Under the pieces are notes generated by a model. That model saw nothing but the letters and a program-made list of their open reading frames with translations. It made no database searches and had not been told where the DNA came from. The position numbers were made by a program, and so were the translations under genes. A stretch of DNA of 64,000 nt from Bacillus sp. EB600 (GTDB lineage: Bacteria; Bacillota; Bacilli; Bacillales; Cytobacillaceae), in contig NZ_JAEVLT010000005.1 in NCBI RefSeq assembly GCF_024494385.1, forward strand, positions 124,001 through 188,000, in the 5' to 3' direction. How positions within the stretch are numbered: position 1 is the first letter of the stretch; the number at the start of each line of letters is the position of its first letter. This document shows, in pieces, positions 26,260 through 35,324 of this stretch.

Positions 26260-26289
26260 AAAAAAGGCCAGCCCAGGCTGGCCTTTTTT
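26260..26289. terminator. Bidirectional terminator
   Basis: AAAAAAGGCCAGCC and GGCTGGCCTTTTTT form a perfect 14-bp stem with a two-base (CA) loop or, with fewer pairs, a larger one. It can serve the 103-aa gene and the convergent corA. Confidence 0.92.
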
Positions 26290-26341
26290 TATCGCTTTAT
26301 ATTATCCTGTGACAATTTTGAATCAAAGCTATTTGCCTGTC

Positions 26342-27292
26342 CTATTTAAACCATCCCTTCTTTTTAAACCAAAGTGACATCCCCGCACCAACTAGAAACA
26401 TAATGACAAGTGCTCCGAAATATCCATATTTCAAGGTTAACTCAGGCATATTACGAAAGTTCATACCATAAATTCCAGCAATAAAGGTTAATGGCATAAA
26501 AATGGTTGTTATGACGGTCAAAACCTTCATCACATGGTTTGATTCATGAGAATTTATAGAAATATAGCTATCGCGAATGTCTTGGGTTAGCTCCCGATTT
26601 GCTTCAATCATTTCGGTTAATTTTAGTAAGTGATCGTGAATATCTGAAAAGTACTCCTTTCGTTCCTGAAGTTCCTCAAGGCGCTGCGAATTAATAATCC
26701 GGTATACAAGATCACGCATTGGGGTAATCGTGTGCCTTAGTGAGAGGAGTTCATGTCTTGTATCAAATAAATCCTCAAGCAGCATTTCCATTGATCTTCC
26801 CTTTGAATTTTCGTCAAGTTCATTTAACGTATCCTCAATTTTATAAACCAGTGGAAAATAATTATCAACCATCTTGTCTAAAACATAATAAAACACTTGG
26901 GGAGGGTCCCAATCCTGTAGATTAGCTGCTGCCATTAAGCGATTCCAAACCTCGTCTATTTCAGGTGATGGTTTATGATGAAAGCTTACAAGATATTCTT
27001 TGCCGAGGAAAAAATCAACTTCCTCTCTTTTCATCGTTTCTGGATTCAATCCCTGGGTCACAAAAAAAGTATTAGCAGCATAATAATCAAGTTTCGGTCT
27101 TTGCAGAGTGAAAATACAATCTTCAATGGCCAAGGGATGAAACCGAAGAGGCTCCCTTAGCAGATCCGTTTCTTCTTTAGTTGCTTGAGTAAAATCAATC
27201 CAATACCAGTGAAAGCTTCCGGAAACTAACTCCGCTACAGTTATGTCTTTTACAAGTTTATTTTGCAGACTTAAGGCGATCGTTCTTATCAT
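26342..27292 (-). CDS. corA: CorA-family magnesium/metal transporter
   Basis: Pentameric divalent-cation channel, 316 residues, the usual length. A large N-terminal cytoplasmic domain rich in helices is followed by two membrane helices at the C-terminus. The selectivity motif GMN is in AGIYGMNFRNMPEL, and the cytoplasmic end is KKKGWFK. ATG 27292 has AAAGGAG five bases upstream; a longer frame to 27400 has no ribosome site. It is a lone gene with convergent and upstream terminators. Confidence 0.95.
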   Translation of the reverse strand: MIRTIALSLQNKLVKDITVAELVSGSFHWYWIDFTQATKEETDLLREPLRFHPLAIEDCIFTLQRPKLDYYAANTFFVTQGLNPETMKREEVDFFLGKEYLVSFHHKPSPEIDEVWNRLMAAANLQDWDPPQVFYYVLDKMVDNYFPLVYKIEDTLNELDENSKGRSMEMLLEDLFDTRHELLSLRHTITPMRDLVYRIINSQRLEELQERKEYFSDIHDHLLKLTEMIEANRELTQDIRDSYISINSHESNHVMKVLTVITTIFMPLTFIAGIYGMNFRNMPELTLKYGYFGALVIMFLVGAGMSLWFKKKGWFK

Positions 27293-27477
27293 TGCTTCTC
27301 CTTTATCGTTAGTACAACTGTTGAAAAGAGAATTTTTAATCCTACTCAAAGCATTTCCACTATCAGTATAAAATATTGGTCGATGTATTATTGAAATCAT
27401 TTAGAACCAACTAGAAAATTTACTAAGGATATGAATTGGGGGATACTAATAGTTATGCCATCTGGTTTCAATTTAAT

Positions 27478-27522
27478 AAGAAAAGAGGCATCCTAATGAT
27501 TGATAGAAATGCCTCTTTTCTT
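27478..27522. terminator. Bidirectional terminator next to the radical SAM gene
   Basis: AAGAAAAGAGGCAT (27478-27491) pairs perfectly with ATGCCTCTTTTCTT (27509-27522). Confidence 0.88.
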
Positions 27523-27526
27523 ATTC

Positions 27527-28708
27527 TTAAGATATAGGAGCTGTTTCCTTATTTCGCATCGCTTGTGGAATATAGACACAGAATGGTTCACTTTCCATAT
27601 AATCTCCTGTGACCGCATATGTCCGCGAACGAGAACCGCCGCAAATTTTATTGAATTCACAAACACCACATTTACCTTTATAGTTATCAGGCTGACGGAG
27701 ATCCTTGAAAACATTTGCTTCACGATAGATTTCTGCTAAAGGATTCTCGCGAACGTTTCCTGCAACGATAGGAAGTAAGCCGCTTGGCATAACATCCCCG
27801 ATATGTGATACGAAAGCAAATCCATTTCCATCATTTACACCTTTTGGAGCACGCTTTAAGCCGTCATGCATGGAAGCAAAATCGGTTGTAATCGAATCCT
27901 CATAGTGAATTTCTCCTTTTGCAATCAGATGCTCACGTGCCTTTTCCTGCAGAACAACCCGTCGGTAGTGCTGTGCTGCAGTTGTTTTGATATCGTATGG
28001 AACTTTTTTGCTAAGGTCATAGAGCCAACGGAACACCTTTTCATGTTCAGCAGGGGAGATACAGGCATCAAGTTGCCCTCTTCCAGTTGGAACCAGCAAG
28101 AAGATGTACCACATGACAACACCAAGCTCTTCAACTAACTTCGCCATTTCTTCAAGATGATCATAATTATAGCGTGAAATAACTGTGTTGATTTGCAGCG
28201 GCATGTCTAATTCATGTATATATTTAATTTTTTCAACCGTTAAGTCAAATGACCCTGGAGTACCGCGGAAAAAATCATGAATTTCCGGAGTAGGTCCGTC
28301 AAGGCTGAAGCCCCAGCGTGAAAGACCAACATCTTTAGCCCGTTGCATTTTTTCTTTTGTTACATTATCTGTCGCACTTGGTACCATTGAAACGCGCATG
28401 CCCTTTTTAACAGCGTAATCAGCAAGTTCGAATAGATCTTCCCTCATCATACAATCTCCGCCAGTGAAAACTAACATCGGATTGTTCATATCATAAATTT
28501 CATCGAGCAGCTTAATTCCTTCTTCATGGGTTAATTCCCGTGGATCAGCAGATAATTGTGCATCTGCACGGCAGTGAACGCATTTAAGCTGACACGCTCT
28601 CGTTACTTCCCAAATTACAATAAATGGGTTTTTATCATAGTCGATTTCCTTGCCCATACCATGGGGATGTCCAATACCCTCTGGATGCCCTATTCCATGC
28701 ATTTTCAT
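27527..28708 (-). CDS. Radical SAM/SPASM-domain enzyme
   Basis: Iron-sulfur radical enzyme of about 393 residues. After a His/Gly-rich N-terminal tail (HGIGHPEGIGHPHGMG) comes the radical SAM core with the 4Fe-4S motif CQLKCVHC near residue 40 and FTGGDCMMREDL. The C-terminal SPASM-like part has CGVCEFNKICGGSRSRTYA and the later PFCVYIP, giving ligands for further clusters. It resembles the AhbD/NirJ-like enzymes that act on haem precursors (TIGR04053-like), but substrate is unknown. Start is uncertain: ATG 28708, ATG 28702 or TTG 28714, none with a strong ribosome site. It is a single gene. Confidence 0.88.
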   Translation of the reverse strand: MKMHGIGHPEGIGHPHGMGKEIDYDKNPFIVIWEVTRACQLKCVHCRADAQLSADPRELTHEEGIKLLDEIYDMNNPMLVFTGGDCMMREDLFELADYAVKKGMRVSMVPSATDNVTKEKMQRAKDVGLSRWGFSLDGPTPEIHDFFRGTPGSFDLTVEKIKYIHELDMPLQINTVISRYNYDHLEEMAKLVEELGVVMWYIFLLVPTGRGQLDACISPAEHEKVFRWLYDLSKKVPYDIKTTAAQHYRRVVLQEKAREHLIAKGEIHYEDSITTDFASMHDGLKRAPKGVNDGNGFAFVSHIGDVMPSGLLPIVAGNVRENPLAEIYREANVFKDLRQPDNYKGKCGVCEFNKICGGSRSRTYAVTGDYMESEPFCVYIPQAMRNKETAPIS

Positions 28709-28814
28709 CACCAAGCTTCATAAATTTTTAAAAGCATTACTGACAATATTACTATTTTAATGATGCTTCTATAGATAATTATAGTTTTCTTATCTCAACG
28801 TGCGTGATCGGTTT

Positions 28815-28939
28815 GTTACAAAATTTCTACATTCCCATGTCAAAATAAGCAAAAGAGATGATTCAACTATAGTAACAGTAATATAGCACTTATTTTTTGG
28901 GGGATTAGAATGTAAAAAATAGATTACAAAAATGTTACA
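28815..28939 (-). promoter_or_regulatory. Two WalR (YycF)-like boxes
   Basis: On the minus strand TGTAAC-N5-TGTAAT (28923-28939) fits the WalR direct-repeat consensus exactly, and TGTAGA-N5-TGTAAC (28815-28831) fits with one mismatch. Both lie in the 430-bp gap before the LysM-P60 hydrolase pseudogene, a typical WalKR target. The remaining gap has no supported gene; a GGGGGATTAGAATG start-like signal near 28900 runs straight into a stop. Confidence 0.5.
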
Positions 28940-29137
28940 AAACTGAATAGAGGAAAAAGAAAAGAAGGTTTAAACACTTTATTAATAAGGTTTGATAGTT
29001 TTCTACTGTTTGTAAATTGAAATACTGCTACTCCCAAAAATGGATCTAAATTCCTGAATAACAACATTTTATCGATGCTTTTTATCGATTAGAATCCTTT
29101 ATGATTAATATGCAAACAATCGAGAAGGAAGTGCTAT

Positions 29138-29951
29138 ATGAAAAAGCATCTAATGACAGCAGTGGCAACAGGACTATTATTTACGGCTTTTGGGGCGTCT
29201 GCAATGCAAGTGCAGATGTAAACACCTATACGGTTCATTCTGGTGATAGTCTTTGGAAAATCTCGCAAACCTATCGTGTTACGGTTGTTCAATTAAAGGA
29301 TTGGAATCATCTTTCTTCTGACACAATCTATCTAAATCAATATCATTAATCGTACCTCCCGTTATTCAAACTTCTAAAAACACTGTTGCTTCAGCTTTGA
29401 ATCTTAGTTACTCAGTTAAATCAGGCGATACACTGTACGGCATTGCTAATACCTATCACACAAACGTAACCGATCTTAAAAGCTTGAATGGCTTATCCTC
29501 AGATCTAATCCGAATCGGCCAGCTGCTAAAAATTCCAAGCACCACCTCAACACCCGCTCCAGTTGTGTCAACGGCTTCAAAAGTACAAGCGGTTATCAGT
29601 GAAGCGCAAAAATACATAGGTACACCATACCTTTGGGGGGGAACTACTCCTGCTGGTTTTGATTGTAGTGGTTTTGTAAATTATGTGTTTAATAAGGTTG
29701 GAGTGTCGTTGCCAAGAACTGTTGCCTCTCAATGGACAGCAACTGACCCGGTAAGTGCACCAAGCCCCGGGGATATCGTTTATTTTGAAACCTATCAAAC
29801 AGGACCATCGCATAACGGAATTTATATTGGGAATAACAAATTCATCCATGCAGGTTCTTCAGGTGTCACTACATCTGATTTGACAACTACTTATTGGAAA
29901 ACAAAATACCTTGGAGCAAGATCCAGCACTTTAATAGATTCTGTAAAATAA
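29138..29951 (+). pseudogene. LysM-NlpC/P60 peptidoglycan hydrolase with two frameshifts
   Basis: Three successive frames read as one secreted cell-wall hydrolase of about 270 residues, like B. subtilis LytE/LytF. Frame one from ATG 29138 (AAGGAAG upstream) gives a signal peptide MKKHLMTAVATGLLFTAFGASA. Near 29204 a missing base moves the reading to the frame with ASADVNTYTVHSGDSLWKIS, the first LysM. Near 29343 a second shift moves it to the frame with IVPPVIQTS, the second LysM (YSVKSGDTLYGIANTY) and the P60 domain with catalytic Cys in FDCSGFVNYV and His in HNGIYIG. Both shifts fit single-base losses. The catalytic domain is intact, so this is either a fresh pseudogene or two sequencing errors. 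Confidence 0.85.
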
Positions 29952-29989
29952 TAATTTATTTGTAAATTACTCCTAAATACGGCATAAAA

Positions 29990-30017
29990 AAGAGCAAACC
30001 TTATTAGGCTTGCTCTT
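29990..30017. terminator. Bidirectional terminator
   Basis: AAGAGCAAACC (29990-30000) pairs with GGCTTGCTCTT (30007-30017) with one mismatch. A T-run of six follows on the minus strand; the MFS stop codon at 30004 lies in the loop. Confidence 0.75.
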
Positions 30018-31215
30018 GTGCTTTTGCAGTAGCTTTATTTTTAGCTTGAATTGGCTGTTTATTTTTCGTTTGGACAAAATACAATAGACCCGCAATGATG
30101 ACTAAAATTCCCCCGGCTAGGAATACGCTGCGATATCCTGCGCCGGTTGCAATCATCCCTAATCCATATGCACCAATAGCCATTCCAGCATCCATTGAAT
30201 TAAAGAACAATGAGTTGGCGATTCCAACCCGATGTGGCTCGACGGCACTGATCGTCAATGTCTGGAAAATCGGTGTTATCGAACCATAACCAATACCGAT
30301 AATTGCACCTGCGATTACCATCAAAGCTCCGGTATGCGTTTGATTTAACATGAACATCCCAATCGCAAAAAGAACGAGACAAGGATAAATAATAATTTTT
30401 GAACCATATTGATCGGACCAACGTCCTGTAAATGGACGGAAAATAAGAATGAAAACGGCGTATACAATAAAGAAATAGCTTGCTGCTTCTACTAAGCCTA
30501 AGTCTTTTGCATACAAAGATAAAAATGCGGAAATACCAGAATAAGCACAAGCCAAGATAAAGGTAGCAAGAGCGAATGGTGCTGCTTTTTTATCAACTAG
30601 GTCATTCCAAGAAAACTTTTGATTTTTTTGCTTACTTGCCTGTTTCTTGTTTTCTGGAACTTTAAGAAAGAATGCAAATCCAATATTTACAACTGAAATG
30701 ACCATACAAATAACAAAGGCGGTGTTGTAAGCATCAATATTCGCCAGGTTAAGCCCAATGTATGGACCGAATACCATTGCAAGACACATAGCTAATGAGA
30801 AATAACTTAATCCTTCTCCACGTCTTGACGCTGGGATTAATTCGGCGCAAATGGTTCCTTTAACTGTCGTAATAATCCCAAAGGTGATTCCGTGAAAAAT
30901 CCTTAGAATAAATAATGCCCATATGTTTGTTGCGAATGGGTAAAGCAATGTTCCGACTAAAAAAGCAATAGCCGAGTATACAAGGATTTTTTTCTGCGAC
31001 CCCTTACTAACCCATTTACCAGCAAAAGGACGAATGACAATGGCTGCACCTAAAAATAGGGTAACCACCAAACCGACTTTATCTGCACCTGCATGAAGAT
31101 TGCCAACTAAATACAGTGGTAATGCTGTTAACAAAACGTAAAAGGCTAGAAAAATGAAAAAGCTGATCACTGTTATACTAATAAAATCTTTAGTCCATAA
31201 TTTTTCTTTTGTCAT
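30004..31215 (-). CDS. MFS transporter, 12 membrane segments
   Basis: Drug-efflux-like major facilitator of 403 residues. The motif-A-like loop is VIRPFAGKWVSKGSQKK between helices 2 and 3, and the symmetric FRPFTGRWSDQYGSK lies between 8 and 9. The C-terminal tail is Lys/Gln-rich and polar (about 385-403). Similar in pattern to B. subtilis YwoG. ATG has AGGGGG upstream. It is divergent from a LysR regulator with a dyad between them, so its expression is probably set by that regulator. Substrate unknown. Confidence 0.92.
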   Translation of the reverse strand: MTKEKLWTKDFISITVISFFIFLAFYVLLTALPLYLVGNLHAGADKVGLVVTLFLGAAIVIRPFAGKWVSKGSQKKILVYSAIAFLVGTLLYPFATNIWALFILRIFHGITFGIITTVKGTICAELIPASRRGEGLSYFSLAMCLAMVFGPYIGLNLANIDAYNTAFVICMVISVVNIGFAFFLKVPENKKQASKQKNQKFSWNDLVDKKAAPFALATFILACAYSGISAFLSLYAKDLGLVEAASYFFIVYAVFILIFRPFTGRWSDQYGSKIIIYPCLVLFAIGMFMLNQTHTGALMVIAGAIIGIGYGSITPIFQTLTISAVEPHRVGIANSLFFNSMDAGMAIGAYGLGMIATGAGYRSVFLAGGILVIIAGLLYFVQTKNKQPIQAKNKATAKAQEQA

Positions 31216-31271
31216 CTAAATCCCCCTATTTATATGTTGTTTATGTTTATTAGAAAAATACGATGTTTTTA

Positions 31272-31292
31272 TTATACCTCGAAATGGTATAA
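31272..31292. promoter_or_regulatory. Candidate LysR operator
   Basis: TTATACC-N7-GGTATAA is a perfect dyad in the 145-bp gap between the divergent MFS and LysR genes, 57 and 68 bases from the two starts. Position and symmetry fit a shared LysR-type binding site. Confidence 0.55.
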
Positions 31293-31360
31293 CAAAATAA
31301 TTGTCTTTTTTATAGATTCCATGCATAATTGTAATATTAAATTTGTTTGGGGGTATTCCC

Positions 31361-32248
31361 ATGGATTGGCATCAACTTAAATATTTTCAAACATTGGCTA
31401 ACGCAGGAAGCTTTACAAAAGCATCGGAGGAATTAGTTCTCTCACAACCAGCTTTAAGCAGATCAATATCCCGGCTGGAGGAAGAGGTGGGGGTTCCTTT
31501 ATTTGAAAGAAAAAGCCGTGGTGTGGCATTAAACCGCTATGGAAAAATTTTTCTCCGGCACGCAAATAAGGCGTTATCAGAAATCGCCGATGCAAAGCAA
31601 GAAATTAATGATATGATCCACCCAAACCAGGGAACGGTTTTCCTAGCTTTTATTGAAACACTAGGATTCAGCTTTGTACCCGATTTAATTAGTAAGTTTC
31701 GGAAAATAGCACCACAAGTAAAGTTTCACCTCTCACAAGATACAACGGTGAACATTCTTGAGCTCTTAAATGCGGGGAAGATTGATATTGGTTTCTGTTC
31801 CCCTCAAGTTACATTGGAGGAGATAAGTTCTTTTCCGATTGTGAGGGAGGAATTATTCTTAATCGTTCCAATCAGTCATCCATTTGCTGGTAGGGATCAA
31901 ATCGATTTAGCTGTGGCAGCGAATGAACCATTTGTTCTTTTTAAAAAAGAAACGGCACTCCATGACGTCATTGAAACTCTTTGCCATGAGGCTGGATTCA
32001 ATCCAATAATGTCTTTTGAAAGCTATGAAGAACAAACAATTGCCGGACTCGTTGGCGCAAATTTTGGCGTTGCCCTAGTTCCACGCATTCACGGTCTGGA
32101 TAAACGAAAAATTTCAATTATCCGGGTCAGCCAACCTAAATGTTTTCGGGAAATCAAAATGGTTTGGAGAAAAAATGGGTATTTATCTCCGGTTGCAGCC
32201 CAATTTAAGGATTTTGCCGAAAGGGATATCAGACAATCGAAAGGATAG
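31361..32248 (+). CDS. LysR-family transcriptional regulator
   Basis: Regulator of 295 residues. N-terminal winged helix-turn-helix (1-62: MDWHQLKYFQTLANAGSFTKASEEL, LSQPALSRSISRLEEEVG, LFERKSRGVALN), then the effector domain of two sub-lobes. ATG 31361 follows TTGGGGG by six bases and gives the canonical LysR start; a TTG at 31343 is inside the ribosome-site region. It is divergently paired with the MFS transporter and probably controls it and itself. The effector is unknown. Confidence 0.94.
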   Translation: MDWHQLKYFQTLANAGSFTKASEELVLSQPALSRSISRLEEEVGVPLFERKSRGVALNRYGKIFLRHANKALSEIADAKQEINDMIHPNQGTVFLAFIETLGFSFVPDLISKFRKIAPQVKFHLSQDTTVNILELLNAGKIDIGFCSPQVTLEEISSFPIVREELFLIVPISHPFAGRDQIDLAVAANEPFVLFKKETALHDVIETLCHEAGFNPIMSFESYEEQTIAGLVGANFGVALVPRIHGLDKRKISIIRVSQPKCFREIKMVWRKNGYLSPVAAQFKDFAERDIRQSKG

Positions 32249-32317
32249 TAAGAATATTTTATAGGACATGTTTGACCGAATGAAAATATTGTTTAACATA
32301 TAGGGCTAGGTTAAAAA

Positions 32318-32356
32318 GCTGATTCAAAGATATATAAAAGTGACTTTAGAATCAGC
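32318..32356. terminator. Terminator between LysR and the 113-aa gene
   Basis: GCTGATTC (32318-32325) and GAATCAGC (32349-32356) pair, with T-rich flanks on both strands and further A-T pairs in the loop. Confidence 0.65.
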
Positions 32357-32363
32357 CTATTTT

Positions 32364-32705
32364 TCAAAATTGCATTTGGTTGGCACATTGTTCAACCATA
32401 ATCACTTTGTTAAAATAGCTTTTCAGCATTAACCATCGTGCAGGATACGTTGTAATATAATCCTCAATGATTTGTGGAGAATACATAATTAAACAATCTA
32501 ATTGGATTCTTTTCTTTTTTAAATCATAGTAAAGGGCATGCGGAATTGTGTAATAATCATTTAACTGGTACGGATTTAACTTGGCTACTTTAATTTTTTG
32601 CTCCTTAATATAGGTCAAGAGTGCCTTTTTTTGCCATTCAAAGCTCTCTTGTGCAGGTAGCCCATTTAGATTTAATCTTTCATTAATAAGCCAGATTCCG
32701 CTCAA
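32364..32705 (-). CDS. Hypothetical protein, 113 aa
   Basis: Not recognised. TTG 32705 has GGAGTG six bases upstream; GTG 32714 lies inside that site. The protein is soluble, with Tyr/Lys/Gln-rich text and segments such as LTYIKEQKIKVAKLNPYQLNDYYTIP. It ends in VEQCANQMQF. There is no signal peptide, clear motif or close neighbour on the same strand. A terminator lies just downstream, which supports a real unit. Confidence 0.65.
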   Translation of the reverse strand: MSGIWLINERLNLNGLPAQESFEWQKKALLTYIKEQKIKVAKLNPYQLNDYYTIPHALYYDLKKKRIQLDCLIMYSPQIIEDYITTYPARWLMLKSYFNKVIMVEQCANQMQF

Positions 32706-32992
32706 TTTGATCACTCCAGTCCAAAAATTGGTTTAATACCTTTATGGACAGGGCTGATTAATTATATACTATATTTGTTCCACATAGGATAATTCATCTT
32801 GGCCTTTTCTTTGTAAAAAAAAAGACCCAGCAACTAGCCGGGTTTGTGAATTCTATATATGATGGTTAGGAGGAGGTTCTCTAGGAACCTATTATGATCA
32901 TAACTAAAACTAATGAACAAACTGTGAACGGAAATTTAACTTTTTTGAAAGAGTGTAAAAGAACTATTCAAACATAAGGAAAGGAATTCCTG

Positions 32993-33184
32993 ATGAAAAA
33001 TTTCCATTGCTGTGCAACATGCAGGCATTTTAAATCAGAAAAGAAGGAGAAAGGGATGAAGTATTTTTGCTCACGGCTTGGTTTCGAAACAAAGACAAAT
33101 TTTCAATTTAGCTGCTGGAACCCACGAGAGGATATTAAGAACCGAATTAAGGAAGACCAGTCTAAAAATCAGTTCCGTTTTTAA
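32993..33184 (+). CDS. Small cysteine-rich protein, 63 aa
   Basis: Not recognised by name. The residues CCATCRHF near the start, a central FCSR and a later SCWNP make a set of five Cys, with His nearby, that could hold zinc or an iron-sulfur cluster. The rest is basic. AAAGGAATTCCTG precedes the ATG. The gene ends in a hairpin region (GACCAGT...ACTGGTC, about 33157-33191) that runs past the stop into a T-rich stretch, likely its terminator. Confidence 0.7.
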   Translation: MKNFHCCATCRHFKSEKKEKGMKYFCSRLGFETKTNFQFSCWNPREDIKNRIKEDQSKNQFRF

Positions 33185-33206
33185 CTGGTCTATTTTTGTA
33201 TAACGA

Positions 33207-33332
33207 ATGAAAGCGTATAAGCCACTTACTGAATACCAAAAAGTCGAAAGTTATGTAAGCCGTGCTGATTTTGTGGTAGCAATTTTAGATGAAATTGAAA
33301 ATCCACAGCATATAAATGAAAGTTTACACTAG
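33207..33332 (+). CDS. Possible 41-aa ORF
   Basis: ATG at 33207 opens 41 codons (MKAYKPLTEYQKVESYVSRA and onward) ending in TAG. Codon use is ordinary, but no ribosome site is present and nothing is recognised in the protein. It may be a gene remnant. The next 130 bases hold only a terminator. Confidence 0.25.
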   Translation: MKAYKPLTEYQKVESYVSRADFVVAILDEIENPQHINESLH

Positions 33333-33420
33333 TCTCAGAAAAAATATAAGAAGTAACGACACCAAAGAGAAAAAAGAGCTATGCTCCTATTTAAAAGTTT
33401 AAAAAGGGATCATACCTCCA

Positions 33421-33448
33421 ACCACAGTCCTTAGACTGTGGTGTTTTT
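33421..33448 (+). terminator. Terminator
   Basis: ACCACAGTC (33421-33429) and GACTGTGGT (33434-33442) form a perfect stem with a CTTA loop and a run of six Ts on the plus strand. The convergent MFS gene gains little from it because no T-run lies on the minus side. Confidence 0.85.
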
Positions 33449-33465
33449 TGTATTTTAGAGGCTAT

Positions 33466-34836
33466 TTACCTATACACAATTTTTGCTTTATTGCCAAGCC
33501 GACTTGTAAACCAGAATCCCATTAAAAAGCTAATCGATCCGAAAATAATTAATATAAAGCCGAGAAAATGCATGTGGCTCTCAGTAAAGGTCTTTCCAAA
33601 TACAAGTCCAAGAACAATAGAGGATAAAATGGATCCGAAATAACGGCAGGTTTGGAATAAACCGGACGTTGTTCCAATCATCCCCGACGGGCTTTCCTTG
33701 ACCATTGCTGCCTGCAGAACAACGTTTAGAATTCCATAGCTAACCCCTAATATAAGCATGATGAAACCCATCCCTAAAAACGGTGCATGTACAAAGTAAA
33801 GAGTAAAAACAACTGCTCCGGCCATTAAAAGGAAGGAGCCAGCTGTAATCGGCTGCTTCACCCCAGTCTTATCTACCCATTTTCCTGTAATCGGGGAAAT
33901 TAAAACACTTGCACCCGACATAAATAACATAAATAATCCACTGGCTTTCACACTATAGTGCATTTCGTCTTGAAAGTAGCTGGGGAGACCAAAAAATAAA
34001 CAATAGAAAAAAATATTTAAGCAAATAAATTGCAGGTAGACCCATGATAGGTTTGGCAGTGAGCGAAATAAGCGAATATCAATAAATGGCTCTTTTGTCG
34101 TTAATTCCCGCCACACAAACAAGGCAAGAAAAAGGATCCCCGCAATCCCTGAAGTAAGATGGATTGTTGTTTTAATGGAAAGCAAAAACCATAAAAGAAA
34201 TACGATTCCAACTGTAAACAGACTAATCCCAATTACATCTATATGGGAAAGGATGTCTTTAAAATGGGTCTTTTCTTTCTTTTGGTCTTTTGGAAATAGA
34301 AACCATCCAAGTAGAAAACCGATGATAAGGAACGGAAAATTGATTCTAAAAATGGCTGGCCAATCACCCCAAACGATTAAGAAGCCACCCACTGTCGGAC
34401 CTAATGATGTCATCGCAGAAGCAAAAATAGCTAAAACGGCCAACGCCGATGCTTGGCGGTCATGAATATGATTCTTTATTAAGGTAACCCCTGATGGGTA
34501 GATAGCACTGCTGCCGATGGCTTGAATTAAGCGCATAATGATTAACATAAAAAAAGACGAAGAAAGCGGGGCACCGAAGGCAGAAATCGCGACAAGAAGT
34601 AACCCTATTAAAAACGTTTTTTTGCTGCCGATTAGGTCGCCGATTTTTCCAGTAACAGGCTGGGCAACAGCGCTGGCTAAATAAAACGATGATATTAGCC
34701 ATGAAACCGTAGTAAAGGAAAGATGAAAGTCCTTTTGAATACTATGCAATGCTAAAGATATCATCGAAGAATTAAGTGGATTTAGCATTGTTCCTGATGC
34801 AACTGCTGTTAAAAATAAAGCACGATTCTTTTTCAT
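33466..34836 (-). CDS. MFS drug-efflux transporter, 14 membrane segments (DHA2 type)
   Basis: Exporter of 456 residues in the EmrB/QacA-like group. The text MLNPLNSSMISLALHSIQ in helix 1, motif A GKIGDLIGSKKTF, and motif C-like GPTVGGFLIVWGDWPAIFRIN are typical of proton-driven drug exporters. ATG has AGGAAGGA upstream. No regulator is adjacent on this side. Substrate unknown. Confidence 0.92.
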   Translation of the reverse strand: MKKNRALFLTAVASGTMLNPLNSSMISLALHSIQKDFHLSFTTVSWLISSFYLASAVAQPVTGKIGDLIGSKKTFLIGLLLVAISAFGAPLSSSFFMLIIMRLIQAIGSSAIYPSGVTLIKNHIHDRQASALAVLAIFASAMTSLGPTVGGFLIVWGDWPAIFRINFPFLIIGFLLGWFLFPKDQKKEKTHFKDILSHIDVIGISLFTVGIVFLLWFLLSIKTTIHLTSGIAGILFLALFVWRELTTKEPFIDIRLFRSLPNLSWVYLQFICLNIFFYCLFFGLPSYFQDEMHYSVKASGLFMLFMSGASVLISPITGKWVDKTGVKQPITAGSFLLMAGAVVFTLYFVHAPFLGMGFIMLILGVSYGILNVVLQAAMVKESPSGMIGTTSGLFQTCRYFGSILSSIVLGLVFGKTFTESHMHFLGFILIIFGSISFLMGFWFTSRLGNKAKIVYR

Positions 34837-35324
34837 TTATTGTCCTTCCTCTAGCCCGAAAAAATAATTAGTTTGAAATAAAAAATTTATCTGCTTTCCT
34901 TAGTTTGCCAATACGCGGAAAAATACACAAGCAGTTTTTTGGAAAATCAATAGGTAAGCTGTTCATTAAAAACCTCCAATGTCTATCATTCTCTCACTAA
35001 TGTATAGTACAGCTGTGGGGTTAGGCAAATTTCAAACCTGTGCAAGGCAATGGTTTCAGTATGAAAGTAAAAAATCTAAAATGTATTCAATTCAAACAAT
35101 AAGGATGCGGTGGATGGTTCAAAGTGACAGCCAATCAGTATGTCTTTTTTTGCTAAAAAAACTGCATGGGAAATTGTAGGCCATCAGGTTAAATCTTAAA
35201 TAAGAATACATAAAGGATCTTGCATGATAGGACGCTTCTTTACATAAAATTAATCATTCTAGGATAAGAATCATGATGATATATATAAATTAGAGCTTTT
35301 TTGACCTAAAGTAGGGGGAGTGAA
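34837..35324. other. Intergenic region before the molybdenum hydroxylase operon
   Basis: This 488-base gap contains no supported gene. A plus-strand frame at 34979-35179 lacks a ribosome site and family-like features. The last 100 bases are AT-rich and likely hold the operon promoter. No molybdenum-cofactor riboswitch was recognised by eye. Confidence 0.5.

Noticed and set aside
28894..28920. GGGGGATTAGAATG start-like signal
   Set aside because: The ATG is followed at once by a TAA stop.
34979..35179. Plus-strand 66-codon frame before the hydroxylase operon
   Set aside because: No ribosome site, no family-like pattern, unusual Cys/Met/Arg composition; treated as chance.
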